Positions 7,992 through 16,352 of a stretch of DNA of 64,000 nucleotides are shown one piece after another. The position numbers and the translations under genes are program-made. Under the pieces are notes generated by a model. The model saw only the letters and a program-made list of their open reading frames with translations, was not told the DNA's origin and did no database searches. Each line of letters opens with the position of its first letter. The stretch's first letter is position 1. Origin of the DNA: an uncultured Gammaproteobacteria bacterium (GTDB taxonomy: Bacteria > Pseudomonadota > Gammaproteobacteria > Eutrophobiales > Eutrophobiaceae); contig OY282354.1 of NCBI GenBank assembly GCA_958295485.1, positions 1,116,001 to 1,180,000 on the forward strand, written 5' to 3'.

Positions 7992-8314
7992 TTTACAGTC
8001 CGGCGGTTCAGGGCGCCGGTCGCCTGTCCCCTGTTTCGTGATGTCTTCCTCCGTTTATGATGGAGTCGTAAAAGGGACAAAAGAGGGATATCCAGGTTCA
8101 GACAGGCAGGAGGCATTGACCCCGCAGGGGCGGTCCCCGTGCCTGCCCTGGACCAGCCCGGTCCGTAAGGGGGCAGGGCAACCACAGGGAGCGCTCTTGG
8201 GAGTCAGCGCCGATGGCGGCGCCGGGGTTTTTGCGATACCCTCTTTATACCGGCGGTCCAAGGCGTCCAGCGCCTGTTCCTTAATAATAAATCTGATAAA
8301 ACGAGGTGATGAAT
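7992..8314. other. intergenic stretch without a recognised gene
   Basis: GC-rich spacer between the peroxiredoxin and PPOX genes. The open frames here have no family features or usable starts. The motif ggtccccgtgcctgccc (about 8131-8147) resembles GC-rich intergenic pieces near 5662 and 15331, suggesting dispersed palindromic debris. GAGG at 8303-8306 is the ribosome binding site of the next gene. Confidence 0.5.
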
Positions 8315-8971
8315 ATGAGTCGATTATATGGTGATAATCACCGGCTGTTACAGGAGCAGTTTGAAACGCGAAGAATGGCTGATGCGATTGAAAATGTTGC
8401 GCTTGAAACGGAAGTGGTTGGTGAGCATAAGGGTTTTATTGAAAGCCGTGATATGTTTTTTCTGAGCACGGTCGATCATAAAGGCAGGCCCACCGTATCA
8501 TATAAAGGTGGTGACCCGGGCTTCGTCAAGGTGGTTGACGATACCACTGTCATATTCCCCAGTTATGACGGAAACGGAATGTTCCTGTCCATGGGAAATA
8601 TCAAGGGCAATAAAAATATCGGCATGTTGTTTATCGATTTTGAAAATCCCCACCGGTTGAGGTTGCAGGGTGAAGCCAGTGTTCACGATGATGATCCGTT
8701 GATTGATTCATATAAAGAGGCGGACTTGATCATCAAGGTCGCGGTGTCGGAAATCTTCGTAAATTGTCCTCGTTACGTGCATAAATACCAAAAAGTCGAC
8801 CAGTCCAAATATGTTCCCCGCACCGAATGTGATACGCCCCTGGCGGGATGGAAGCATATCGATATGTTGCAGGAGGTTTTGCCGCCAAGAGATCAGGGCC
8901 GGGCGGAAAAAGAGGGCGGAGTTATTACGATGGAAGAGTGGTATGAAAAGGTGAAAGAGGGAGACGGGTAA
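8315..8971 (+). CDS. PPOX-fold flavin-nucleotide-binding family protein
   Basis: 218 residues of the pyridoxamine 5'-phosphate oxidase-like split-barrel fold. Seen: MFFLSTVDHKGRPTVSYKGG, VIFPSYDGNGMFLSMGNI, and IGMLFIDFENPHRLRLQGEA, the pattern of the uncharacterised FMN-binding branch. The start at 8315 is preferred because GAGG is 8 nt upstream; the in-frame ATG at 8309 would be too close to it. Gene ends 3 nt before the convergent trpE stop. The true substrate is unknown. Confidence 0.85.
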   Translation: MSRLYGDNHRLLQEQFETRRMADAIENVALETEVVGEHKGFIESRDMFFLSTVDHKGRPTVSYKGGDPGFVKVVDDTTVIFPSYDGNGMFLSMGNIKGNKNIGMLFIDFENPHRLRLQGEASVHDDDPLIDSYKEADLIIKVAVSEIFVNCPRYVHKYQKVDQSKYVPRTECDTPLAGWKHIDMLQEVLPPRDQGRAEKEGGVITMEEWYEKVKEGDG

Positions 8972-8974
8972 AAA

Positions 8975-10360
8975 TCAGAAGCCTTCTGCTGACAGCGTAA
9001 GGGCCTGGCGCATCACCGCGCTTTTTGCCAGGACTTCGTTGTGTTCCGTTGCCGGGTCACTGTCAGCCACGATGCCGGCGCCGGCATGGTAGCTGTACTT
9101 TCCGTTTTCAAAGATGATTGTGCGTATTGCAATGGCCTGGTCCATGTCACCGGATTGGCCGAAATAGCCAACCGTGCCGCCGTATAATCCCCGGCTTACA
9201 GGTTCATAATCATTCATTAATTCAATCGCCCGGATTTTAGGCGCGCCGACCAACGTGCCGGCCGGAAATGTGGCGGCAAACAAATCAAAGGCGTCTTTTC
9301 CCGGTTCCAGCCTGCCGTTGACGCCACTGACGATGTGCATGACGTGGCTGTAACGCTCGATTGACATGTAAGGACTGACATCGATAGAACGCGGGAGGGC
9401 GATTCGTCCCAGGTCATTTCTTGCCAGGTCCACCAGCATCACATGTTCAGCGATTTCTTTAGGGTCACTGAGCAGACTTTTCTCGAATTGCTGATCCTCT
9501 TCAGGATTGCTCCCCCGCGGACGGGTGCCGGCAATGGGTCGCAAGGATGCCTTGTTATCATGCAACCTGACCAGCGCTTCGGGGGAGGAACCGGCGATAG
9601 TCCTGTCGCCAATCTCGATAAAATACATGTAAGGGGACGGATTAATCAGGCGCAAAGCCCGGTATGCCTTGAAAGGGTCAATATCGCAAGACCCCGAAAA
9701 TCGGTTTGACAAGACGATTTGAAAAATCTCGCCATCGAGTATTTTGCGCTTTGCCTCGCTTACCAGCCCCATGTATTCTTCTTTGGCAAGACTCGCTTTT
9801 GCCGCTGAACAGGCCTGCTTATGGCTGAAATTTGGAACGGGCCCGCGCAACGCCGAGGTTATCTCCTTGCGTAGTGACAACCGTTCTGATTCCGGGCCGG
9901 CATGGAGCAGGGCCACTCTCCGGGTCAGGTGGTCGAAAACGAGCAGGGAGCGCGGGGCCATGTATGCGGCTCGCGGGTGGTAATCCCTGACCGTTGTGTT
10001 TTTCGGGAATTGTTCAAGTTCATGGATCAGGTCGAAATCAGCATAGCCGACCAATCCGCCCTGGAATGGAATATCGTCAACGTAGGGTTTTAGTCTTGGC
10101 GCCGCCCTCAATGCTTCCCGAAACGCGGTCAGCGCGCCATCGCGGCTAGCCGGTCTTGGACGTTCCACGCCGTTTATGGTCAGGCCCTGGGAATCAAACT
10201 GGATATCCAGCGCGCTACCTATGCCCAGGAATGAAAAGCGTGCAACCTGTTCACCACGTTCCACGCTTTCGAGCAGGAAGCGTGCGCCGAGTAGTTTCAA
10301 TTTCAGGAATGCCGATACCGGTGTATCGAGGTCTGCCGCTATATCAAATGGTGATTTCAT
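8975..10360 (-). CDS. trpE: anthranilate synthase component I
   Basis: 461 residues. With a glutamine amidotransferase (TrpG, not in the window) it converts chorismate to anthranilate, the first committed step to tryptophan. The N-terminal feedback-site region is present (DTPVSAFLKLK, then RFLLESVERGE, FSFLGIG), as are the catalytic blocks: LRPIAGTRPRG (the Ala that separates TrpE from PabB), LVDLARNDLGR, GTLVGAPKIRAIELM and HAGAGIVADSDP. A ribosome binding site AGGGG precedes the ATG. Upstream lie a promoter, a Trp-rich leader peptide and an attenuator, so it is regulated by tryptophan-dependent attenuation. It stands alone; no other trp genes follow. Confidence 0.95.
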   Translation of the reverse strand: MKSPFDIAADLDTPVSAFLKLKLLGARFLLESVERGEQVARFSFLGIGSALDIQFDSQGLTINGVERPRPASRDGALTAFREALRAAPRLKPYVDDIPFQGGLVGYADFDLIHELEQFPKNTTVRDYHPRAAYMAPRSLLVFDHLTRRVALLHAGPESERLSLRKEITSALRGPVPNFSHKQACSAAKASLAKEEYMGLVSEAKRKILDGEIFQIVLSNRFSGSCDIDPFKAYRALRLINPSPYMYFIEIGDRTIAGSSPEALVRLHDNKASLRPIAGTRPRGSNPEEDQQFEKSLLSDPKEIAEHVMLVDLARNDLGRIALPRSIDVSPYMSIERYSHVMHIVSGVNGRLEPGKDAFDLFAATFPAGTLVGAPKIRAIELMNDYEPVSRGLYGGTVGYFGQSGDMDQAIAIRTIIFENGKYSYHAGAGIVADSDPATEHNEVLAKSAVMRQALTLSAEGF

Positions 10361-10401
10361 GGTTTCCCCTTATTTATTCAATCCATCAGGGGAACAGGCA
10401 T

Positions 10402-10435
10402 AAAAAAACCCACCCCTGAATTCGGAGGTGGGTTT
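10402..10435 (-). terminator. trp attenuator (leader terminator hairpin)
   Basis: On the minus strand the RNA forms a 9-bp stem AAACCCACC/GGTGGGTTT (10435-10427 with 10414-10406), followed directly by a run of T. It lies between the leader peptide and the trpE ATG, 42 nt before the start. The left arm (ccacctc) can instead pair with gaggtgg at the end of the leader peptide coding region, giving an antiterminator. The plus-strand reading also has a weaker T run, so it could additionally end rightward transcription. Confidence 0.9.
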
Positions 10436-10462
10436 AGTCTTTTTTACTTTATACGACAGTGA

Positions 10463-10507
10463 TTAAGCCGGTATCCACCTCAGGATGACCAGCCGCCACC
10501 ATTGCAT
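10463..10507 (-). CDS. trpL: trp operon leader peptide
   Basis: Encodes MQWWRLVILRWIPA: 14 residues with tandem Trp codons at positions 3-4 and a third at 11. E. coli TrpL is also 14 residues with a Trp pair. The frame is open to an earlier ATG at 10534 (23 residues), but the mapped promoter would start RNA there, so 10507 is preferred. The RNA from the second Trp codon onward folds as ggctggt-c-atcc paired with ggat-accggctt, the classical 1:2 hairpin; a ribosome stalled at the Trp codons would free the segment that pairs with the attenuator arm. Confidence 0.85.
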   Translation of the reverse strand: MQWWRLVILRWIPA

Positions 10508-10540
10508 GTTATTCAATCGGTTCGGTTTATTCATAGTTAC

Positions 10541-10569
10541 AGCATAACGTTAATATCAAGACGGGTCAA
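10541..10569 (-). promoter_or_regulatory. sigma-70-type promoter of the trp leader
   Basis: On the minus strand: TTGACC (10569-10564), 17-nt spacer, TATGCT (10546-10541). The predicted RNA start is near 10534, about 27 nt before the TrpL ATG. No convincing TrpR operator is visible. Confidence 0.65.
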
Positions 10570-10581
10570 GCATTGGACTAC

Positions 10582-10622
10582 AGTTCCCCCAAACCCACTT
10601 CCGACGAGATCAGCGGGAACTT
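10582..10622. repeat. dispersed palindromic element, copy 1
   Basis: Starts agttccc and ends gggaact, with the internal stretch ccccaaacccacttccgacg. It matches the element at 56015-56063, which has longer perfect arms. It lies directly upstream of the trp promoter. No gene inside. Confidence 0.6.
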
Positions 10623-10751
10623 CACCCTTCAAACTTCCGGCCTGGGACGATCAACGCCGCCGCCAGCGGCGCGACCCGTTCATAGAAGTTGGTAAAGATA
10701 AATCCCTGCCATATTTCAACGGACAGGGAGCAAAGGACAGGGGGGCTTGTA

Positions 10752-11279
10752 TCAGTCGTTTGTCTCCCTTGTCAATAACGCGATCAGTTCAGCGCGGGCC
10801 GGATATTGTTCGATCAGCGCCTCCCGGTCGCCCGGGATATAATCTTCATCGATGTAACCGGGCGCCATGGTTGCGCCGAGAAGGGCAAACCTGCCCCCCC
10901 GAATGAGGCGGGAACCCTGCCAAACGCCGGCCGGTACGACAAACTGGACGTATTGCCCGTTTAATACGTCGTGTCCCAGGGTGATTGTCTCGCTGCTGCC
11001 GTCCTGTTTGAGCAGGAGCAATTCAACCGGGTCGCCCAGGTAGAAATGATAGATTTCGTCGGTTGGCAGCTTGTGCATTGCCGAGAAGGTGTCCGGTCCC
11101 GGGGAAAGCAGGTAAATAATCGCGGTCGAGCGTGGTTTCACAGACGGGTCTCCAGGTCCGGGCGCGGCAACGGCAACGGTTCCATCCGCTTTATAGGTCT
11201 GCCTGAAATGGCCACCCTCAATCGGCAATAACTCCAGGCCTAATTCCTTGATCAATGTTTCGGCGGTTATTTTTTTCAT
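10752..11279 (-). CDS. cupin superfamily protein (DUF985)
   Basis: 175 residues. DUF985 cupins are small beta-barrel proteins of mostly unknown activity, some related to sugar-epimerase folds. Landmarks: IEGGHFRQTY, STAIIYLLSPGPDTFSAMHKLPTDEIYHFYLGDPVELLLL, GVWQGSRLI and LLGATMAPGYIDEDY. It is the last gene of the minus-strand operon that begins with the substrate-binding protein, 6 nt behind the GntR gene. A role in the unknown nitrogen-compound pathway is inferred from position alone. Confidence 0.85.
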   Translation of the reverse strand: MKKITAETLIKELGLELLPIEGGHFRQTYKADGTVAVAAPGPGDPSVKPRSTAIIYLLSPGPDTFSAMHKLPTDEIYHFYLGDPVELLLLKQDGSSETITLGHDVLNGQYVQFVVPAGVWQGSRLIRGGRFALLGATMAPGYIDEDYIPGDREALIEQYPARAELIALLTRETND

Positions 11280-11285
11280 CCAGGG

Positions 11286-11954
11286 TTAAGAATCCGACAC
11301 TTGCGCTATGGGTATCAACCCCTGTTCAAGCGCTGCCAGCGCGTGGCCCCGGTGCATGTTCAGTTCCTTGATTGTGCGCTGTACGTCACCGGCTATTACT
11401 GCGTCGATGATCCGGTGGTGTTCTTCATCAACCCGTTTCTGATTCTCAGGGAGCATGAAATAAAGGGAGCAATACGGTTCGCAGGAATCCCACAGCCAGC
11501 TGATCATGCGATTGAGATGGGGCATCTGGGCGGCCTCGAATAATGTGAAGTGGAACAGCCGGTTGGCCGCCTTCAGCCGGACGACGTCCTCCTGGATACT
11601 GGCCATCTCCCGGACCGCATCGCGCATTCGCTGGATGTCGTCCTCCCGGAGTTGGGGTAGCGCGTGGCGTACCGCTTCTGCTTCCAGCAACTCGCGAACC
11701 TGGTGGATCTCCTTCAGGTCTTCGATGTCAAGCTCGGTGACGAGGTAACCGCGATGTGGACGATAGCTCACTTGTCCCTCGCCCTCGAGGATGCGCAAGG
11801 CTTCACGGACGGGCACGGCCGAAACGCCTAACTCGTCACCAATCACGTTTGGCTGGATGGCTTGGCCCGGTCGGATTCGCCCATCCAGCAAGCGTTCCCG
11901 AAGCTCCAGCAGGACTGCCTCCTGGGCGGTCTTTGGACGTTTGAACCTGTTCAT
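11286..11954 (-). CDS. GntR family regulator (FadR/FCD type)
   Basis: 222 residues. An N-terminal winged helix (ELRERLLDGRIRPGQ, NVIGDELGVSAVPVREALRILEGEG, then RPHRGYLV) is followed by the all-helical FCD effector domain with metal-ligand histidines (DEEHHRIIDAVIAGD, MHRGHA). Start chosen at 11954 because it overlaps the stop of the amidohydrolase gene by ATGA; the longer frame to 11999 lies inside that gene. FCD regulators usually sense organic acids. It probably controls its own operon; a TTGACAT...ATGTCAA inverted repeat before the first gene (17422-17460) is a candidate site. Confidence 0.92.
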   Translation of the reverse strand: MNRFKRPKTAQEAVLLELRERLLDGRIRPGQAIQPNVIGDELGVSAVPVREALRILEGEGQVSYRPHRGYLVTELDIEDLKEIHQVRELLEAEAVRHALPQLREDDIQRMRDAVREMASIQEDVVRLKAANRLFHFTLFEAAQMPHLNRMISWLWDSCEPYCSLYFMLPENQKRVDEEHHRIIDAVIAGDVQRTIKELNMHRGHALAALEQGLIPIAQVSDS

Positions 11955-13126
11955 GCCGCTTTCTCGATAGCGGCGATCCGCTTGGCCCGCAGTGTACACA
12001 AAGAGCCGTTGACGCGAACCTGGCCATCGGTTATCACGAGGGCTACTCCCGGAAACTCCCCTTCCGCCAATGCCGCCGATACCGTCTCCTCGCGCGAGCC
12101 CAGTGACACGTCGATAACAACAAGATCAGCCATTGCGCCGATGGCTATCTCGTTCCCCTCCACGCCGAAAGCGCGGGCGCCCTGGCCTGAGGCAATCGCC
12201 CAGCCCACTGCCGGCGCCACGCCGCCCAGGGAACATATATCACCGATTGTCTTCAGTATGCCGAGTGACGTAACGCCATAGCCGGTAGGCGTGTCGGTTC
12301 CGATAATAAGGCGATCGATGGCAGCGCGCTCCACGAGTCTCTCAACCACCCTGAGCATCTTTCGGGCGCCGCCGGCCTGTACGATTTCAACATGGGGGGG
12401 GCCATCATCACCGCAGAGCAGGTCAATGTCTTCATCAGACAGGGAGGCAAAGGTGTTTGCGTGGGAGGCGATACTTGGGCGAACCGTGAGCACGTCCTCT
12501 GCCGAGAAATAAGGATGAGCGTCTCCGCCCGGCCCTCGGTCTGAAGTGCAGCCGCAGTGCATGTGCACCGTCATTCCGAGTTCTCTGGCGTACATGGAAA
12601 GCTCGCCTGAACGGACCGGGTCCTTCAGCGAACCGATGCCCACTTCGCCGATGATCCTCATGCCGGCCGCATAGGCGCGATCGATGTGACTGAATTCCGT
12701 GTCTTTTTCAAGCAGCATGGCGCCACCATGAACCTTCATGCCAAGCGGCTGAAAGGTCTTGAATGAATGGAAAGCGGCGAGGGCGATGCCAAAGGCCGCT
12801 TCGGCCCCGGTGCGCCCCGGCACGTGGACTTCGCCGGCGGACATCACCCGGGTTACCGCTCCGTGCACCATGCGCTCCAGGTAACCGATGGATTGTTGCT
12901 TGGCGCCGTAGTCACCGATAGTGGGATGGATATGTGTGTCAACGAGACCGGGCGCTACCGCCATTCCCTTGCAGTCGATGATCGCGTCCGGGTTGGAAAC
13001 CGCGCCGGCGTCGAAGGACGTGATACGCCCGGCGTCGATGACGACCGAATCGATGTCGAGTATCGGCGCGTCGAGATTGCCTGTGAACGCCTCGCCTATG
13101 TTATGTAAAATTAGTTGCATGTCCAA
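11951..13126 (-). CDS. enamidase-like metal-dependent amidohydrolase
   Basis: 391 residues. It has the amidohydrolase fold: GMAVAPGLVDTHIHP with the two metal histidines, GDYGAKQQSIGYLERMVHGA, VMSAGEVHVPG, MKVHGGAMLLE, GEVGIGSLKDP, TVHMHCGCT, SHANTFASL and IIGTDTPTGYG with the catalytic Asp. From memory of the family, this pattern follows enamidase, the enzyme of anaerobic nicotinate breakdown that opens 6-oxo-tetrahydronicotinate. The actual substrate here is not shown; a cyclic enamide or imide fits. It overlaps the GntR start by 4 nt and follows the LLM gene by 20 nt. Confidence 0.8.
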   Translation of the reverse strand: MDMQLILHNIGEAFTGNLDAPILDIDSVVIDAGRITSFDAGAVSNPDAIIDCKGMAVAPGLVDTHIHPTIGDYGAKQQSIGYLERMVHGAVTRVMSAGEVHVPGRTGAEAAFGIALAAFHSFKTFQPLGMKVHGGAMLLEKDTEFSHIDRAYAAGMRIIGEVGIGSLKDPVRSGELSMYARELGMTVHMHCGCTSDRGPGGDAHPYFSAEDVLTVRPSIASHANTFASLSDEDIDLLCGDDGPPHVEIVQAGGARKMLRVVERLVERAAIDRLIIGTDTPTGYGVTSLGILKTIGDICSLGGVAPAVGWAIASGQGARAFGVEGNEIAIGAMADLVVIDVSLGSREETVSAALAEGEFPGVALVITDGQVRVNGSLCTLRAKRIAAIEKAA

Positions 13127-13146
13127 TACCTAATTCAAATCCCGGT

Positions 13147-14130
13147 TCATATGTTCGGCATGATCTCCTTTGCAAAGAGTTCGACCTGTTCCGGGTCCTC
13201 GACAAGCGGGTTGAACATCAGGTGCTGCACCCCGCAAGCCTTGATCAAAAGGATGCGTTCGATTAAATCATCGATGGCGCCGAACAGGTATGAGCGCTGG
13301 AGATCCTCATCGGTCCGCTTGCTGTCCATCACCCCCCGATACACCTTCAGTTGCTCCCTGATAACGCTGTCCCGATCCGTTGACGGCACGATATGTAGCC
13401 ATTGCGCATGGGCCACGGTGAAGTCGCCCATGTCCCGCTGTTTTCCCAGGTAAGTGGTGACAGTATGGATGTCGCGCTTGAGAATATCATGATCCGTGCC
13501 GCTTGATCGACATATCCAACCGCTGTGGCGCGAGATGCGTCCAAGCACTGCCGGAGCCATATTCGGCAGGTCGAAATTGTTTGCCATGTGCACCTGCGAA
13601 CCCCCTCCGATCCAGATAGGGATCGGCTTATCCGGCCGGGGATAAAGCGTCACGTCTTCCACCCTGTAGAAAGCGCCTTCGTAGCTGACGTTGTCCCCGG
13701 ACAGCAACAGGCCTATGAGATCAAGCGCTTCGTCGGTGCGTTTGCCGCGTTCGCGTTTCGACACGCCAACCGCGGCAAATTCCTTTTCATCGTGACCGGT
13801 GCCGATCCCCAGTATAACCCGACCGCCACCCGACAGGTGGTCAAGGCTGGCGACCTCCTTGGCGGTAATGACGGGATGGCGCATCGGCGCGCAGAGAATG
13901 GCGGTTCCCAGGCGGATAGTGTCCGTCGCGCCGGCGGCGACTGCCAGCGTGATAAGCGGGTCCTGCCAGGCGACCGAGTACACGTTCGGCGCTACGAGCA
14001 TGTGATCGATTACCCATATTGCATCAAGCCCTTTTTCCTCGACGGTGGCGCAGTACGCCACCAGTCCGCGCGCTTCTTCAGCCGTTGCGCCTTTACGGGC
14101 GAACGAGGGAATACGCCAACCGAGATCCAT
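13147..14130 (-). CDS. LLM class flavin-dependent oxidoreductase
   Basis: About 327 residues of the luciferase-like monooxygenase family, TIM-barrel enzymes using reduced FMN or F420. Seen: [43 protein letters not shown]-type block, [19 protein letters not shown] and [16 protein letters not shown]. Start moved to 14130 because AGAGGAGT stands 6-7 nt upstream; the ATG at 14157 lies before that site. Located between the ABC permease and the enamidase-like gene, so it may oxygenate the imported ring compound before hydrolysis, in the manner of RutA-type enzymes (inference). Confidence 0.88.
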   Translation of the reverse strand: [327 protein letters not shown]

Positions 14131-14163
14131 TATTTTACTCCTCTTTTCATTTTTCAATTTCTC

Positions 14164-15027
14164 TCATACCGACACGTGCTCCGTGGACGCGTCGGCATCC
14201 GTGGCCGTCTTGCCATAGAGTCGTCGCCGAACAAGTCGATATACTAATTGATGCAGCTTGTCGAGGGTGAAGCCCAAGGCGGTCAGAAGCACGAACGCAA
14301 CGAACATCAGTTCGGTATCGAGCGTCCCCTGGGAAACGATGATCAACGCCCCCAGCCCCTTGTTGGCCCCGACGTACTCGGCGACTACGGCGCCGACCAG
14401 GCTCAACATCAAAGCTACCCGAAACCCGCTGAAGAGGGCGGGGATGGCGTGAGGCACGCGCAACTTTATCAAAGTGTCCCAGCGCGAGGCGCGCAAGGCC
14501 CGGAACAACTCCAGGTGCTCCGCCGGCGTCGTAGTCAGGCCCAGGTAAGTGTTCTCGAGCAGGGGAAAGAAGGCGATCAGGGCGGCAATGATCACTTTAG
14601 GGCCCATCCCGAAGCCGAACCAGATGACCAATATCGGCGCCAGCGCGAACTTGGGCAGGGCCTGGGTGATGATCACGTAAGGCATGATGACTCGTCTTGC
14701 AATACTGAACTCCGCAGCCAGGGCGCCAAATCCAATCCCAAGGCAACTTCCCAAGGCAAAGCCAGCCAGGATCTCCTGGGTGGTCAGTATGATGTGCGGC
14801 CAGGCCCGCCCACTCGATACGAACGATATAAGGCGGCTAAGCACGGTGTCAGGGCCTGGGAGGATCAAGGGAGATGTCCGCGCGGCCACCATATGCCAGA
14901 CCAGGATGAGCAGCCCGGCGCTGGCGACTACCAACATGCGCCCCAGCCATTTTTCCGTGAGCAGTATCCGGGACAGCCCCGTTCGTTGCCTCGCGGCGGC
15001 GGTTGGATGTTGGGTCTTCGTAGTCAC
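14164..15027 (-). CDS. ABC transporter permease (SsuC/TauC/NrtB type)
   Basis: About 287 residues with six membrane segments. The family core is clear: PGPDTVLSRLI, LAGFALGSCLGIGFG, the EAA-like loop AAEHLELFRALRASRWDTLIKLRVPHAIPALFSG, and GAVVAEYVGANKGLGALI. The N-terminus is uncertain because a 157-164-bp tandem duplication runs across it: the frame is open to 15114 but lacks a good start. GTG at 15027 is the first reasonable codon; the second repeat copy has ATG-CTG-CTC where the gene copy reads ATA-CTG-CTC, so an original start may have been lost. Confidence 0.85.
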   Translation of the reverse strand: MTTKTQHPTAAARQRTGLSRILLTEKWLGRMLVVASAGLLILVWHMVAARTSPLILPGPDTVLSRLISFVSSGRAWPHIILTTQEILAGFALGSCLGIGFGALAAEFSIARRVIMPYVIITQALPKFALAPILVIWFGFGMGPKVIIAALIAFFPLLENTYLGLTTTPAEHLELFRALRASRWDTLIKLRVPHAIPALFSGFRVALMLSLVGAVVAEYVGANKGLGALIIVSQGTLDTELMFVAFVLLTALGFTLDKLHQLVYRLVRRRLYGKTATDADASTEHVSV

Positions 15028-15238
15028 CCGCTTAAATCCCCAGCGCCACCAGCCACTCGCGTTGACCCGCAAGGGGTTCGTGCGCTGGCGACTACCAACA
15101 TGCGCCCCAGCCATTTTTCCGTGAGCAGCATCCGGGACAGCTCCGTTCGTTGCTTCGCGGCGGCGGTTGGGTGTTGGGTCTTCGTAGTCACCCGCTTAAA
15201 TCCCCAGCGCCACCAGCGTTGACCCGCAAGGGGTTCGT
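14918..15238. repeat. tandem duplication across the permease 5' end
   Basis: Copy 1 spans 14918-15081 (164 bp), copy 2 spans 15082-15238 (157 bp). They begin gcgctggcgactaccaacat and end gacccgcaaggggttcgt. Copy 2 lacks 7 bp (ccactcg) and differs by a few substitutions. Copy 1 contains the permease N-terminal codons, copy 2 is non-coding debris between permease and ATPase genes. Confidence 0.9.
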
Positions 15239-15360
15239 GGCAGGGCGGTACAAACTTTCTGAGGCCCTTTGTCAGGGGGACTTGATTTCTGTTCCCCGTC
15301 TTCCGTCCCCTGTCTCCTGGAGGACAGGCACGGGGGCCTGTCCCTGCGATGGCGAAATCG

Positions 15361-15390
15361 GGCTGGTTCATTTTTCTGCGGCGTAAGCTC
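15361..15390. repeat. dispersed 30-bp repeat behind a stop codon, copy 1
   Basis: Begins ggctggttcatttttctgcg. It matches 50298-50327 at 26 of 30 positions. In the minus orientation each copy lies 8-10 nt after the stop codon of a minus-strand gene (ABC ATPase here, mgdA there). Function unknown. Confidence 0.6.
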
Positions 15391-15400
15391 CCGGCATGGT

Positions 15401-16174
15401 TTAGTGCAGCGTGTCCCGGATTGCCTGACGGATTGTCTGGCGCATTTTCCAGAACCGTTCATCGTTCTCCACCAGGCCGAAAGTCCGTGGCCGGGGAATG
15501 TCCACCTCCAAAATATCATGTACGGCGCCAGGCCGGGCTGACATCACGATAATCCGATCCGAGAGAAACAAGGCCTCGCCAATATCGTGGGAGACAAAGA
15601 CAACGGTTGTCATGGCTTCCTCCCAGATGCGCAGCAACTCGACGTTCATCGATTCCCGCGTCTGCGCGTCAAGCGCGCCGAAAGGTTCATCCATCAGCAG
15701 AATCGACGGGGAGGTAACCAGCGCGCGGGCAACAGAGACGCGCTGTTGCATCCCCCCTGACAGCTCTGCGGGGCGATGCTGTTTATAGTCGGCAAGACCC
15801 ACCATCTCAAGCGCGTTATGGACGTTTTCCCGGTCTTTTTCAGTAGGCTTCCCGTTGATTTCGAATGGCAGCAGTACGTTTCTTTCGATTGTTCGCCACG
15901 GCAGGAGCACCGCCTTCTGGAAAACGTAACCAATGCGCGGGTCCGGCTCCTTGACCGTTTCGCCGCCGATTCTGACCGTGCCCGCCGAGGGCGGGATGAG
16001 TCCGCCGATACAACGAAGCAAAGTGCTCTTCCCACATCCGCTCGGGCCGACAACCGAGACGAACTCCCCCGGCGCAACGTCGAATTCAATGGCGTCCAGG
16101 GCCGGAATATCACCGGCGCCGGATGCATAGGTCTTCGTGACCCGGTCAACCTCGATGTGTCCTTTAACCTGCAT
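15401..16174 (-). CDS. ABC transporter ATP-binding protein (SsuB/TauB/NrtD type)
   Basis: 257 residues. All ABC motifs are present: Walker A GPSGCGKSTLLRCIGG, Q-loop GYVFQKAVLLPW, signature ELSGGMQQRVSVARAL, Walker B ILLMDEPFGALD and switch VFVSHDIGEALFLSDRI. This subfamily energises uptake of sulfonates, nitrate, pyrimidine precursors and related small anions or heterocycles. The permease gene follows after a duplicated spacer, and the substrate-binding protein lies 178 nt upstream. Confidence 0.95.
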   Translation of the reverse strand: MQVKGHIEVDRVTKTYASGAGDIPALDAIEFDVAPGEFVSVVGPSGCGKSTLLRCIGGLIPPSAGTVRIGGETVKEPDPRIGYVFQKAVLLPWRTIERNVLLPFEINGKPTEKDRENVHNALEMVGLADYKQHRPAELSGGMQQRVSVARALVTSPSILLMDEPFGALDAQTRESMNVELLRIWEEAMTTVVFVSHDIGEALFLSDRIIVMSARPGAVHDILEVDIPRPRTFGLVENDERFWKMRQTIRQAIRDTLH

Positions 16175-16352
16175 TTCTCACCGGGGGACGCGCTGGTCGC
16201 GTAGGTTGCCGGCATCCCCCGGCGCAAGTTTTCCCGCCGCCGGGCGGCGGCGCTGGTCCCAAATCCCGCGCTCCGATGCGGGGAGGGAGCGCGTGTCCGC
16301 TTGAACGGAGTTCATTTGAATCTCCGCAACGGCGCGCATGACGGGAATCCGC

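Noticed and set aside
8038..8334. 98-codon plus-strand frame
   Set aside because: Lies in GC-rich spacer, runs into the PPOX gene in another frame and has no ribosome binding site.
8975..10360. PabB instead of TrpE
   Set aside because: The motif reads PIAGT rather than the PabB-type PIKGT, and a Trp-codon attenuator precedes the gene.
14248..15222. 324-codon plus-strand open frame over the permease
   Set aside because: Glutamine/arginine-rich antisense translation of the ABC permease and its tandem duplication; no start site or homology features.
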